The translations under genes and the position numbers were made by a program. Shown piece after piece: positions 17,533-25,361 of a DNA stretch of 64,000 bases. The notes below the pieces were generated by a model, which saw only the letters and a program-made list of their open reading frames with translations, did no database searches and was not told the DNA's origin. The stretch spans positions 186,001-250,000 of the forward strand of contig NZ_JANUSD010000008.1 in NCBI RefSeq assembly GCF_024793945.1, in the 5' to 3' direction. This stretch comes from Emticicia fluvialis (GTDB lineage Bacteria > Bacteroidota > Bacteroidia > Cytophagales > Spirosomataceae). The stretch's first letter is position 1. Each line of letters starts with the position of its first letter.

Positions 17533-17562
17533 CAAAAGTAAACATAAAGACGACACCCACAA
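17533..17562 (-). promoter_or_regulatory. Bacteroidota-type promoter for accBC
   Basis: The minus strand has TTG (17562-17560), a 19-nt spacer and TACTTTTG (17540-17533), a full match to TTG-N17-23-TAnnTTTG. It lies in the 309-bp gap between efp and accB, where I see no other feature, and gives a leader of roughly 165 nt. Confidence 0.75.
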
Positions 17563-17669
17563 AGAAAGCTGAGGCGCCAGGGCTTGATTTAAGCATTAAA
17601 AGTCACTTAAAATCAGTATCATGTTACGCTTGGTTTCTATAAAATGCGATGTCGTCTTTTATAAATATC

Positions 17670-18239
17670 TTATTTCTCTTTCACGCGTGAGTCGTACTCA
17701 TACGTAGTTGTATTTACACGAATAAGCTCGTCTGTATCAATAAAAAGAGGTACTTTAATAGTAGCGCCGGTTTCTACAGTAGCCGGTTTAGACGGGCTGT
17801 TGGCGGTATCGCCTCTTACGCCTGGTTCGGTGTAGGTTACTCGTAGTTCAACATAGGTTGGTAGCTCTACGCTCAGAATAGTTTCTGTTTCTGCATGCAC
17901 CAGAATATCAACCTGTTGGCCTTCTTTCATCAGGTCGGCCTGTGGCACCAGTTTTTCTTCTATATTTATCTGTTCAAAAGTTTCAACTTCCATGAAATTG
18001 AATCCTGTTTCATCTTTATATAGAAACTGGTATTGTCTTTTTTCTACCCGTGCAGTTGTAATGTTTACACCTGAAGTAAAAGTATTGTCAATTACCCTTC
18101 CTGTACGAAGGTTTCTGAGTTTAGTTCTAACAAAAGCTGGTCCTTTGCCGGGCTTTACGTGTTGGAACTCCACAATGGTGTAGAGGTCGTTATTCCACTC
18201 CATACAAAGGCCATTTCTGAAATCTGCTGTTGTTGCCAT
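17670..18239 (-). CDS. efp: Translation elongation factor P
   Basis: A 189-residue three-beta-barrel factor that rescues ribosomes stalled at polyproline. The loop carrying the residue equivalent to E. coli Lys34 reads KPGKGPAFVRTK with Lys32, and the C-terminal signature TVETGATIKVPLFIDTDELI is present. It sits between a small outer-membrane protein gene and accB within the fatty acid cluster, a common arrangement in Bacteroidota. No epmA/epmB genes are in the window. Confidence 0.97.
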   Translation of the reverse strand: MATTADFRNGLCMEWNNDLYTIVEFQHVKPGKGPAFVRTKLRNLRTGRVIDNTFTSGVNITTARVEKRQYQFLYKDETGFNFMEVETFEQINIEEKLVPQADLMKEGQQVDILVHAETETILSVELPTYVELRVTYTEPGVRGDTANSPSKPATVETGATIKVPLFIDTDELIRVNTTTYEYDSRVKEK

Positions 18240-18272
18240 TACTGTTCAGTAAGCTTAATTATCAAATAGTTA

Positions 18273-18941
18273 TTATCGTTCAAAATTAAAAACCACACTT
18301 ATAAAGGGCAGAAGGGGGCTTTCATAACCAAACCGCCCGAACGGAACATCTTTCCGGTTTCTTCTGTATCGGGCATCATACTGGCTGAAAATCATGCTGA
18401 GGCCAACTTTGATGGTCAGTTCTTCCTGCGGCCTGAAACCAATATAAATTTCGTTATTGGTGGTTCCTCTTTGCCCCAGGCCCAAATTGTACCGGGTAGG
18501 TTTGGCGTTGAGGGTGTCTAACACTAAACCCGATTTGTTGTAAACAGTCAGGGAATCTTTTCTTTTTCCGAACGCCAGCCCCACGATGTCGAAGTTAGCG
18601 CCTATCACTATTTTCGAAGTTCTGAACTCCAGCATTAGGGGTACATTAAGCGCATTGGCATTGGCTCTGGGGTAAGGAGTAAAACTCACCCGTGTATTGC
18701 TGGACTCCAGCCCTTTAAAGGCATTGCCAGCTGTAAAAAAAGAGGTAAGTCTGAAACCCGTACCAACTGCAAAAGCATATTTACCACCTAAAACCAACGA
18801 TTGCCCATACATTATTGATGGAACATAAGTGCTCTTCTCAAAGCCGTAGGTTACACTAAAATTTTCAATCACTCTTATCCGTTGTGCAAACGAGCCTCTG
18901 AAACCCAGAAGTAATAAAGTCAGTATCAGTATTTTCTTCAT
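18273..18941 (-). CDS. Outer-membrane beta-barrel protein of unknown function
   Basis: A 222-residue protein with a signal peptide (residues 1-19, ending SFAQ) and alternating hydrophobic beta strands typical of small 8-stranded porin-like barrels. The C-terminus ends in LLPFISVVFNFER, with a terminal aromatic strand that fits BAM recognition. No close named family is recognised. It lies between fabH (42 bp upstream) and efp (33 bp downstream) on the same strand, so it is probably co-transcribed with the fatty acid cluster, which is an unusual place for an outer-membrane gene. Confidence 0.8.
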   Translation of the reverse strand: MKKILILTLLLLGFRGSFAQRIRVIENFSVTYGFEKSTYVPSIMYGQSLVLGGKYAFAVGTGFRLTSFFTAGNAFKGLESSNTRVSFTPYPRANANALNVPLMLEFRTSKIVIGANFDIVGLAFGKRKDSLTVYNKSGLVLDTLNAKPTRYNLGLGQRGTTNNEIYIGFRPQEELTIKVGLSMIFSQYDARYRRNRKDVPFGRFGYESPLLPFISVVFNFER

Positions 18942-18983
18942 GGTATGCCGTTGTAGAGAAAAATCCTCAGTTGTTTGGTTTAC

Positions 18984-19970
18984 TCAGTATGCCCACTTTA
19001 TATAAGCCGAGCCCCAGGTGAAGCCTCCGCCAAATGCTGCCAGAATCAGGTTATCTCCTTTTTTGATTTGTTTTTCGTAGTCGAAAAGACAAAGCGGGAT
19101 AGTTCCGGCAGTTGTATTACCATAGTTCTGTATATTGAGCATTACCTTTTCGTCGCCTATACCCATGCGGCGGGCAGTGGCATCAATAATGCGTTTATTA
19201 GCCTGATGCGGCACCAGCCAAGCAATGTCGTCGCCGGTAAGTTGGTTGCGTTCCATTATTTCCGCAGAAATGTCGGCCATGTTGGTTACGGCAAATTTAA
19301 ATACCGATGGGCCTTCCTGATGGATGTAATGTAATCGTTGGTCTACTGTATCATGGCTGGCCGGGAACCTGCTTCCGCCACCCTTCATAATCAGATGATT
19401 CTCGCCTGTTCCGTCAGAGCGTAACAGAAAATCCATCAATCCGTATTCTTCGGTGGTAGGCTCAAGCAAAACAGCACCTGCACCGTCACCAAACAGTACG
19501 CAAGTAGTGCGGTCGGTGTAGTCAACAATGGCAGACATCTTGTCGGCGCCAATTACAATTACTTTTTTGTATTTTCCAGACTCAATAAACTGTGAGCCAA
19601 TTGATAATGCGTAAAGGAAACCTGAACAAGCCGCCAGAATATCAAAGCTGGCAATGGTTGGAATTCCACATTGGGTACATACCAGATTGGCTGTTGACGG
19701 GAACATGTAGTCGGGGGTTACCGTTGCACATATTACCAGTTCTACTTCTTCAGGCTTAGTGTTGGTTTTTTTAAGAAGACCTTTCACGGCTTCAGAAGCC
19801 ATGTGAGAGGTGGCAAGACCGTCTCCTCTTTGAATATGACGTTGTTTGATACCTGTCCGGGTAGTAATCCACTCGTCACTGGTTTCCACAATCTTAGATA
19901 AATCCTCGTTTGTCAAAATATCTTCTGGCACGTAGCCATGAACACCCGTGATAGCTGCTCTAAGTTTCAT
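18984..19970 (-). CDS. fabH: 3-oxoacyl-[acyl-carrier-protein] synthase III
   Basis: A 328-residue thiolase-fold condensing enzyme that starts fatty acid synthesis from acyl-CoA and malonyl-ACP. The catalytic triad is clear: Cys115 in LAACSGFLYAL, His255 in VPHQANKRI and Asn285 in QNYGNTTAGT. Length is normal. It follows plsX after a 135-bp gap that contains a hairpin, so it may have partly separate regulation. The GGGFTWGSAYIKW C-terminus is family-typical. Confidence 0.97.
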   Translation of the reverse strand: MKLRAAITGVHGYVPEDILTNEDLSKIVETSDEWITTRTGIKQRHIQRGDGLATSHMASEAVKGLLKKTNTKPEEVELVICATVTPDYMFPSTANLVCTQCGIPTIASFDILAACSGFLYALSIGSQFIESGKYKKVIVIGADKMSAIVDYTDRTTCVLFGDGAGAVLLEPTTEEYGLMDFLLRSDGTGENHLIMKGGGSRFPASHDTVDQRLHYIHQEGPSVFKFAVTNMADISAEIMERNQLTGDDIAWLVPHQANKRIIDATARRMGIGDEKVMLNIQNYGNTTAGTIPLCLFDYEKQIKKGDNLILAAFGGGFTWGSAYIKWAY

Positions 19971-20073
19971 TGTACAATTTTTTCCAAGCCCATTCAGAAG
20001 AAAACGATAAGGATACTTTTCTTTTTCGGGATTAGTTTTTCAGTGGGAAAAGTGTCTGTATAAATATGATGCA

Positions 20074-20107
20074 GATAAACCCCGCAGGTTGTCTGCCGGG
20101 GTTTATC
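20074..20107. terminator. Hairpin at the plsX 3' end
   Basis: GATAAACCCCG...CGGGGTTTATC arms with an extra CAG/CTG pairing form a strong stem that starts at the plsX stop codon. There is no U-run on the minus strand, so it is more likely an attenuator or processing site between plsX and fabH than a full terminator. Confidence 0.5.
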
Positions 20108-21047
20108 AGTATTCGTATGCTTCTATGATATGGTCTGTTACTTTTGATTCAATCTGGCGTTTGGCCAGCAGAATCATGTTTTTGATAGCCTCGGGGCTTG
20201 AGATACCATGTGCCACAATTACGTTACCCCTGATACCTATAATGGGGCTACCACCACCCACTTCATAATTCATGCGGTCAATGAGCGGGTCTTTAATACC
20301 TCTTTCGGCGGCGTAGTCATAAAACGACTCGCCCATTTTAAAAATCACATTGCCTGTAAAACCCTCGGTAACAATTACGTCAGCCTTGCCTTCTAATAGA
20401 TCGCGGCCTTCGATGTTTCCGATAAAATTTACTTTTTTGTTGATTTTTAAGAGCTGATAAGCCGCCTGAACAACGGTAGAACCTTTTTGTTCTTCTTCAC
20501 CTATATTCAGTAAGGCTACTTTGGGGCGTTCAATACCGAAAGAGAATCGGGCATATAAAGAGCCAAGTTCTGCAAACTCGGCCAGTACTTCCGGCTTGCA
20601 GTCGGCATTGGCGCCTATGTCTAGCATAAGGCTGTAGCCGCCGTTTTTAAGCGGAAAAAAACCAGCGATAGGAGGGCGCTGAATATTGCCTACCGTTTTA
20701 AGGGTAAACAAAGAGCCCACCATCATAGCACCTGTGTTACCGGCGCTACAAAAGGCATCTACCTGCTTTTCTTTTAAAAGTTTAAACCCAACTCCAATGC
20801 TGGAATTGGGTTTCTGAGAAAATGCCCTGGTGGGATGCTCACTCATTTCGATAATGTCATCGGCATTAACCATTTCAATAGCATGTGCAGGATACTTTAA
20901 TGTTCTTAAAATATCTAGCATTATGCTTTGTTTTCCTACCAATACAATTTTAGTACCTTCAGGTAAATGATTAGCGGCAATTACGGCACCTTCGACAATG
21001 GCTTTGGGGGCGTAATCTCCTCCCATAGCATCAACGGCAATTTTCAT
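20106..21047 (-). CDS. plsX: Phosphate acyltransferase
   Basis: A 313-residue enzyme that converts acyl-ACP to acyl-phosphate for phosphatidic acid synthesis. The start KIAVDAMGGDYAPKAIVEGA, the central FCSAGNTGAMM and LMLDIGANADCKPE, and EGFTGNVIFKMGE are the usual PlsX signatures. It is 97 bp downstream of rpmF and part of the yceD-rpmF-plsX-fabH cluster found in many bacteria, which couples ribosome and membrane synthesis genes. Confidence 0.97.
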   Translation of the reverse strand: MKIAVDAMGGDYAPKAIVEGAVIAANHLPEGTKIVLVGKQSIMLDILRTLKYPAHAIEMVNADDIIEMSEHPTRAFSQKPNSSIGVGFKLLKEKQVDAFCSAGNTGAMMVGSLFTLKTVGNIQRPPIAGFFPLKNGGYSLMLDIGANADCKPEVLAEFAELGSLYARFSFGIERPKVALLNIGEEEQKGSTVVQAAYQLLKINKKVNFIGNIEGRDLLEGKADVIVTEGFTGNVIFKMGESFYDYAAERGIKDPLIDRMNYEVGGGSPIIGIRGNVIVAHGISSPEAIKNMILLAKRQIESKVTDHIIEAYEY

Positions 21048-21144
21048 AAAGGAATTTCTTTAGTGAATAAATAGTAACCTTTTCCTGAATTTCACCCGGA
21101 AGCCACCTTCCTAAAGAACAGAATCAGGTGTTATTACGAAAGTA

Positions 21145-21336
21145 TTACGCTTTTTCGTAGCTTTCAACCACTAATTTACCTTTATAATACAAGTTTCCTT
21201 CAAATACGTGTGCACGGTGGCGCAGGTGAATTTCACCTGTAGTTGCATCAACTGACAATGCTTTGGTCGACAAAGCGTCATGAGTTCTACGTTTATCTCT
21301 TCTGGTTGTCGAATGTCTTCGTTTTGGATGTGCCAT
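21145..21336 (-). CDS. rpmF: 50S ribosomal protein L32
   Basis: A 63-residue basic protein with the characteristic MAHPKRRHSTTRRDKRRTHD start. The zinc-binding Cys residues of some L32 proteins are absent, so this is the Cys-free form. It lies between the DUF177 gene and plsX in the conserved order. Confidence 0.97.
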   Translation of the reverse strand: MAHPKRRHSTTRRDKRRTHDALSTKALSVDATTGEIHLRHRAHVFEGNLYYKGKLVVESYEKA

Positions 21337-21405
21337 TGTTCAATTTAATTTAATTAACAGGCTTTTTTGAAGCAGCTATTAATATTTTTGTACTTTATAA
21401 TTGTC

Positions 21406-21954
21406 TTAATTTTGTCCGTCTTTGGTGTTTTTTAATGCTAACAGCGCTTTCCAGCGTGGGTCAATGTCTTCCTCTGTTTTTACTTCTTCCTCAGCGATTT
21501 CACCTGTTGAATAGATAAATCTATCGTCATCATCTTCTTCATCTCTGAACCGCGGGTGTAGCTTTTTCATAGGAAGCGAAACCGCAATAAAGTCATAAAT
21601 ATGCTGTGCAAGGTTGACGGTGGCGGTATTCATCGGAATCATCTCCAGCTCGTCGGTTATTTCTTCGTGCCTGTCTCCAAACTTAAAGATATACTTTTCT
21701 TCTAATTGCACAGGTTCATCAAATAGCTCAAGGCTTCTGTCGCAGACAAGCTCAATCTGTCCTTCTATTTTAAAAAACAGCTGAATCATGGTTGAGTTTT
21801 TATCAAGCAGAACATGGGCTTTAAAGTGCCCTGATTGTATAATATCCTGCTCAAAAAACTCAAAAAATTCATCGGCTCCCTCAAATTCGTAATTATAACG
21901 TTTATTTTCGAGACCCTGAATGTGAATGTCATATTTTGATAATACCTTGCTCAC
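21406..21954 (-). CDS. YceD/DUF177 family protein (large ribosomal RNA accumulation protein-like)
   Basis: A 182-residue acidic protein of the DUF177 family, known from E. coli and plants to affect 23S rRNA accumulation. The Cys in IELVCDRSLELF is the conserved region seen in Bacteroidota homologues, though the second Cys pair is missing. I chose GTG 21954 (VSKVLSKYDIHIQGL). The longer frame starts with TTG at 21975, which overlaps the promoter box TAAATTTG at 21980-21973 and so lies upstream of the likely transcript start. It heads the rpmF-plsX-fabH cluster. Confidence 0.85.
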   Translation of the reverse strand: MSKVLSKYDIHIQGLENKRYNYEFEGADEFFEFFEQDIIQSGHFKAHVLLDKNSTMIQLFFKIEGQIELVCDRSLELFDEPVQLEEKYIFKFGDRHEEITDELEMIPMNTATVNLAQHIYDFIAVSLPMKKLHPRFRDEEDDDDRFIYSTGEIAEEEVKTEEDIDPRWKALLALKNTKDGQN

Positions 21955-21972
21955 GTTTTCACAGAAAGGTTG

Positions 21973-21992
21973 CAAATTTACTGCTAATTTTG
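21973..21992. promoter_or_regulatory. Divergent -7 boxes for the DUF177 cluster and the PAP2 gene
   Basis: The minus strand reads TAAATTTG at 21980-21973 and the plus strand reads TAATTTTG at 21985-21992. Both match TAnnTTTG and lie only 4 bp apart, facing outward. No clear TTG elements are at the ideal distances, so the call rests on the boxes and on their position before both starts. Confidence 0.5.
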
Positions 21993-22016
21993 GAATTAAG
22001 AAAGTTTTTATACAAA

Positions 22017-22664
22017 ATGCTTAAAATTCTTAGAAATCACCGTTGGTTTTTTATCATATTTTTCATCTGGCTGGTAATTCTGGCAAGTTTACAGATTGTC
22101 TGGTCGCCTGCCGAATTGATGTTTTTTGTAAACCGGCATAACAGCCCGCTGCTTGACACCCTGTTTGGTTACATCACCCTGTTGGGCGAAGACGGCTTCT
22201 GGCTTATACCGCTGGCTGTTTATCTGTATCAGTGGTTAATGAGAAAAGAAAATGTAAAAAACCAGGCAATAATGCTCATAATTATTTGGATTACCAAGGG
22301 CCTGGTATCAGTTATTATGAAAAATGCGTTTAATCTGCCCAGGCCGATGGAGGTTTATGAGTATAGCGGCCGGGTTATACATATAGTTGAAGGCCTGGAA
22401 ATACACCATTGGCAGAGTTTTCCGTCGGGCCATACTTTTACGGCTTTTGCCTTTGCCTGTTATTTTATATTGGTAGCCAGAAACAACTTCTGGGGCTTTT
22501 TGTGGTTGGGCCTGGCAATGCTGGTAGGATATTCGAGAGTCTATTTATTTCAGCATTTCCCGAGAGATGTTTTTGCCGGCAGTATTCTGGGTGTTGCCGT
22601 GCCAGTTGGGCTTGTGCTGTTGTTTGATAAAATGAAATGGCCGGCCAGCCAAGCCAAAGGCTGA
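22017..22664 (+). CDS. PAP2-family membrane phosphatase
   Basis: A 215-residue inner-membrane protein with about five to six helices and the three-part acid phosphatase signature: KNAFNLPRPME, then FPSGHTFTAFAFA, then RVYLFQHFPRDVFAGS. Such enzymes dephosphorylate undecaprenyl pyrophosphate or phosphatidic acid-like lipids at the membrane face. I chose ATG 22017 (MLKILRNHRWFF). A TTG-initiated frame from 21936 would run through the promoter and overlap the divergent gene. Substrate is not determined. Confidence 0.9.
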   Translation: MLKILRNHRWFFIIFFIWLVILASLQIVWSPAELMFFVNRHNSPLLDTLFGYITLLGEDGFWLIPLAVYLYQWLMRKENVKNQAIMLIIIWITKGLVSVIMKNAFNLPRPMEVYEYSGRVIHIVEGLEIHHWQSFPSGHTFTAFAFACYFILVARNNFWGFLWLGLAMLVGYSRVYLFQHFPRDVFAGSILGVAVPVGLVLLFDKMKWPASQAKG

Positions 22665-22670
22665 CACCTG

Positions 22671-23603
22671 TTATTTTCTGTTATCTTCACCCAGCACCAT
22701 GCTTAGGTAGCTGTTATAGCGGCTTTCGGCAATGGTGCCTTCAATAACTGCATCCTTCACGGCGCACTTGGGTTCGTCAATGTGCAGGCAGTTATGAAAG
22801 CGGCATTCGCCGAGCTTTTCTCGCATTTCAGGAAAGTAATGGCTTATTTCTTCTTTCTCCATATCTGCCAGGCCTAGTTCTTTGATGCCGGGCGAATCAA
22901 TAATAAAGGTGTCCGGGCTAATCTCAAACATTTCGGCAAAAGTAGTGGTGTGTACCCCTTTATTGGCGAAGGTCGATATTTCTGAAGTACGCAAATCTAA
23001 ATCGGGGGCAATGGCGTTAATTAAGGTGGACTTCCCGACACCCGAATGCCCGGATAACAAAGACACTTTGCCATTCAGTAAATTACGGAAGGTGTCAACA
23101 CCGATATTATTGGTGGCCGAGGTAAACACACATTGGTAGCCGAGGCTTTCGTATAGATTGGCCAGTTCTTCCTGGTAGGCAATGGCTTCATCAGCCAGTA
23201 TGTCCAGTTTATTAAATACCAGAATGGTAGGAATACGGAACGATTCGGCAGTAACCAGAAAGCGGTCAATAAAGCCCAGTGATGTTCGCGGAAAAGTCAG
23301 CGTGGCAATCAGTATAGCCTGATCAAGATTGGTGGCAATCAGATGGCCATGAGCCGTTTTATGCACCGACTGCCTGATAATATAGTTTTCGCGGGCGAGT
23401 ATGTCGTATATAATACCGGTGTTTTCAGTTTCGCTTTCCAGGTCAAAAGCCACTTTGTCGCCGACTGCAATAGGGTTGGTTACTTTTAAATCCTTGATTT
23501 TAAACTTCCCCTTCAGACGACATTGCAAAATATTGCCCTGCTCGGTACGTACCTCGTACCAAGAGCCAGTAGAACGCATCACTAAACCTATATTCCGGCT
23601 CAA
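22671..23603 (-). CDS. rsgA: Ribosome small subunit-dependent GTPase A
   Basis: A circularly permuted GTPase that assists late 30S maturation. In order: an N-terminal OB fold (residues 1-70), the NKLD motif (131-134), the P-loop GHSGVGKS (185-192), DSPG (236-239) and the zinc knuckle CRFHNCLHIDEPKC (267-280). It begins with TTG at 23603. The first ATG (23579) would cut into the first OB strand GLVMRSTGSWYEV, so TTG is preferred. It converges with the PAP2 gene, 6 bp apart. Confidence 0.94.
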   Translation of the reverse strand: MSRNIGLVMRSTGSWYEVRTEQGNILQCRLKGKFKIKDLKVTNPIAVGDKVAFDLESETENTGIIYDILARENYIIRQSVHKTAHGHLIATNLDQAILIATLTFPRTSLGFIDRFLVTAESFRIPTILVFNKLDILADEAIAYQEELANLYESLGYQCVFTSATNNIGVDTFRNLLNGKVSLLSGHSGVGKSTLINAIAPDLDLRTSEISTFANKGVHTTTFAEMFEISPDTFIIDSPGIKELGLADMEKEEISHYFPEMREKLGECRFHNCLHIDEPKCAVKDAVIEGTIAESRYNSYLSMVLGEDNRK

Positions 23604-23927
23604 TATTTTTTTTCGTTTAAAGTCTGAAAATGATAATTTACTCTAATCAAAACTTAAATTAATCTTAAAAAGTGCCAGTCATCTTATTTTTAAAGCAAAG
23701 GTACTGAACAATTTATGCCTTAAACGACCGGTAAACCTGTAAAATTTACAATTGTTGGCCCAAGGGTGCCGGTACTGTTCAAAAGCCTGAAAGGCCGCTG
23801 TGGCAGCTACATAGCAGCCTTTAAATAAATTTTTAAGATTTTTTTAAGTATCGGGCAACGTTTTGTGCAATTTTTTCGTTTATAGGTTATAGAACATCTA
23901 ATATTTACTAATTATCTGGTACCACCA
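23604..23927. other. 324-bp intergenic region upstream of rsgA
   Basis: It holds a possible rsgA -7 box (below) and a weak stem AAAGGC-CGCT/AGC-AGCCTTT near 23790-23822. No gene or known RNA family is recognised. Confidence 0.5.
23696..23703 (-). promoter_or_regulatory. Putative -7 box for rsgA
   Basis: The minus strand reads TACCTTTG, matching TAnnTTTG, about 93 nt before the rsgA start. No TTG at the right distance was found. Confidence 0.35.
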
Positions 23928-24041
23928 ATGAAAAAGGGAGTTTTATTCGGATTAGCCGCTGTAGCCGTAGGAGTTGTAGTTTATTCTTTAGCCAAGAAAA
24001 CCAAACCAACATTACCGTATTACAGACCCAATGTAAGATAA
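23928..24041 (+). CDS. Small single-pass membrane protein (37 residues)
   Basis: ATG 23928 opens a 37-residue frame ending at TAA 24041. It begins MKKGVLFGLAAVAVGV, a lysine-start hydrophobic helix of about 18 residues, followed by a basic tail (AKKTKPTLPYYRPNVR). The composition is that of a real small inner-membrane protein, and a strong hairpin terminator follows about 40 bp later, so it forms a complete unit. No homologue is recognised. A leaderless secreted peptide is the alternative. Confidence 0.6.
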   Translation: MKKGVLFGLAAVAVGVVVYSLAKKTKPTLPYYRPNVR

Positions 24042-24083
24042 TTTTGTGCATGCCCGTTAGCCAAAACCATTTTACAGTTTCTC

Positions 24084-24134
24084 AAGATTCTCAGTGATTG
24101 TCCGGCCTCAGAACCGGGTACCGCTGAGAATCTT
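24084..24134. terminator. Hairpin terminator after the 37-residue gene
   Basis: Arms AAGATTCTCAG (24084-24094) and CTGAGAATCTT (24124-24134) are perfectly complementary, with a 29-nt loop that itself contains CCGG/CCGG. A TTTTC run follows on the plus strand. It sits between the small gene and the convergent kinase gene. Confidence 0.65.
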
Positions 24135-24161
24135 TTCATTTCTGGTCAGGCAGTACCCATT

Positions 24162-25142
24162 TTATGCATGGTGTTTCAGATACTCGTTTTGCAGTTTCTG
24201 TTTTTCAATAGGCATAACACCTACGTACTCACAAACCAGACCACCGCCCAGGTTTGATAACTCGGCAATTGTTCGGGGCGGCAGGTTTAAGCCCAGGCAA
24301 ATAGCGGCAATACTTACAACGGTATCGCCAGCCCCTGAAACGTCAGTGATGCTCCTGCGATGCGCCGGTAAATGGTGTATTTCGTTTTCAAAATCAATGA
24401 AAACGCCCCTTTCAGAGAGTGTCAGAAAAATACCATTTACCCCCAGTGCATTTTTGGCTTCGGCTACTACTGCTTTCACTTCATCCAGGTTATCGGCATC
24501 AAAATCTATCTTCAGGCCTTCTTTCAGTTCTTTCAGGTTGGGTTTAAATAAGTCGGCACCTTTATAGTACTTAAAGTTTCGTTTTTTAGGGTCTACAATG
24601 GTGGGCACTTTATGTTGTCTGGCAAACGCCACTATTTCCTGAATGCTCTGTTCGTCAAGCACGCCTTTGTCATAATCTTCAAATATTACAACCTGGCAGG
24701 TAGGTATCAGCGATTTGGCTTTTTCAATCAGCTGGCTGCGTTCTTCGGCGTTAATAACGGAGTCCATCTCTGAATCGATCCTGACAACATGCTGCGAGCC
24801 AGCCAGAATCCTTTGCTTAATTGTAGTTATCCGGTTGCTGCTCTGGATGATTCCATCCGTAGGCAACTGGTTTGAAGCCAGCAGCTCTATTAATTCTTTG
24901 GCTTCGGCATCTTTACCAACCACCGAGCATAACACAGGGGTAGCGCCCAGAGACTTGATGTTCATGGCTACGTTTCCGGCTCCTCCGAGCCTTATTTCCT
25001 TTTGCTTTACGGTTACTACGGGTATGGGCGCTTCGGGCGAAATTCTGTCAACTTTTCCGAAAATATAAGAATCAATCATTACGTCGCCAATAATCAGGAC
25101 GCGAAGATTATTAAAAGAATCAAAAATCTGATTTACATTCAT
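24162..25142 (-). CDS. PfkB-family kinase, D-glycero-beta-D-manno-heptose-7-phosphate kinase-like (RfaE domain I)
   Basis: A 326-residue ribokinase-fold sugar kinase. The N-terminus VLIIGDVMIDSYIFGKVDRI and EAPIPVV are typical of HldE domain I, and the ATP/catalytic motif DVSGAGDTVVSIAA is present with its Asp. The nucleotidyltransferase half of HldE is absent, so this is the stand-alone kinase form common in Bacteroidota. It would phosphorylate heptose-7-phosphate at C1 for ADP-heptose and LPS core or S-layer glycan synthesis. No partner hldC or gmhA lies nearby. Confidence 0.88.
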   Translation of the reverse strand: MNVNQIFDSFNNLRVLIIGDVMIDSYIFGKVDRISPEAPIPVVTVKQKEIRLGGAGNVAMNIKSLGATPVLCSVVGKDAEAKELIELLASNQLPTDGIIQSSNRITTIKQRILAGSQHVVRIDSEMDSVINAEERSQLIEKAKSLIPTCQVVIFEDYDKGVLDEQSIQEIVAFARQHKVPTIVDPKKRNFKYYKGADLFKPNLKELKEGLKIDFDADNLDEVKAVVAEAKNALGVNGIFLTLSERGVFIDFENEIHHLPAHRRSITDVSGAGDTVVSIAAICLGLNLPPRTIAELSNLGGGLVCEYVGVMPIEKQKLQNEYLKHHA

Positions 25143-25205
25143 TCAAAAAAGTATTTGTTGTGTTCTAATGCCTCGTTTACAATGCAGGTCGCTTTTTTGG
25201 AGTTA

Positions 25206-25213
25206 CAAAACTA
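25206..25213 (-). promoter_or_regulatory. Putative -7 box for the heptose kinase-like gene
   Basis: The minus strand reads TAGTTTTG, 63 nt before the start, matching TAnnTTTG without a visible TTG partner. Confidence 0.35.
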
Positions 25214-25361
25214 AGGAATTTAACAGGATTTTTAAAAAAATCATACATTTTGGGCAATAGATTGCGTTATTTGTAAGTGAAAATTGCAGGCTTTTGATTA
25301 AGCGGTATTTACCTGCCCCTTGCAAAAGCGCACATATATAATACCCACTACAAACAACATT

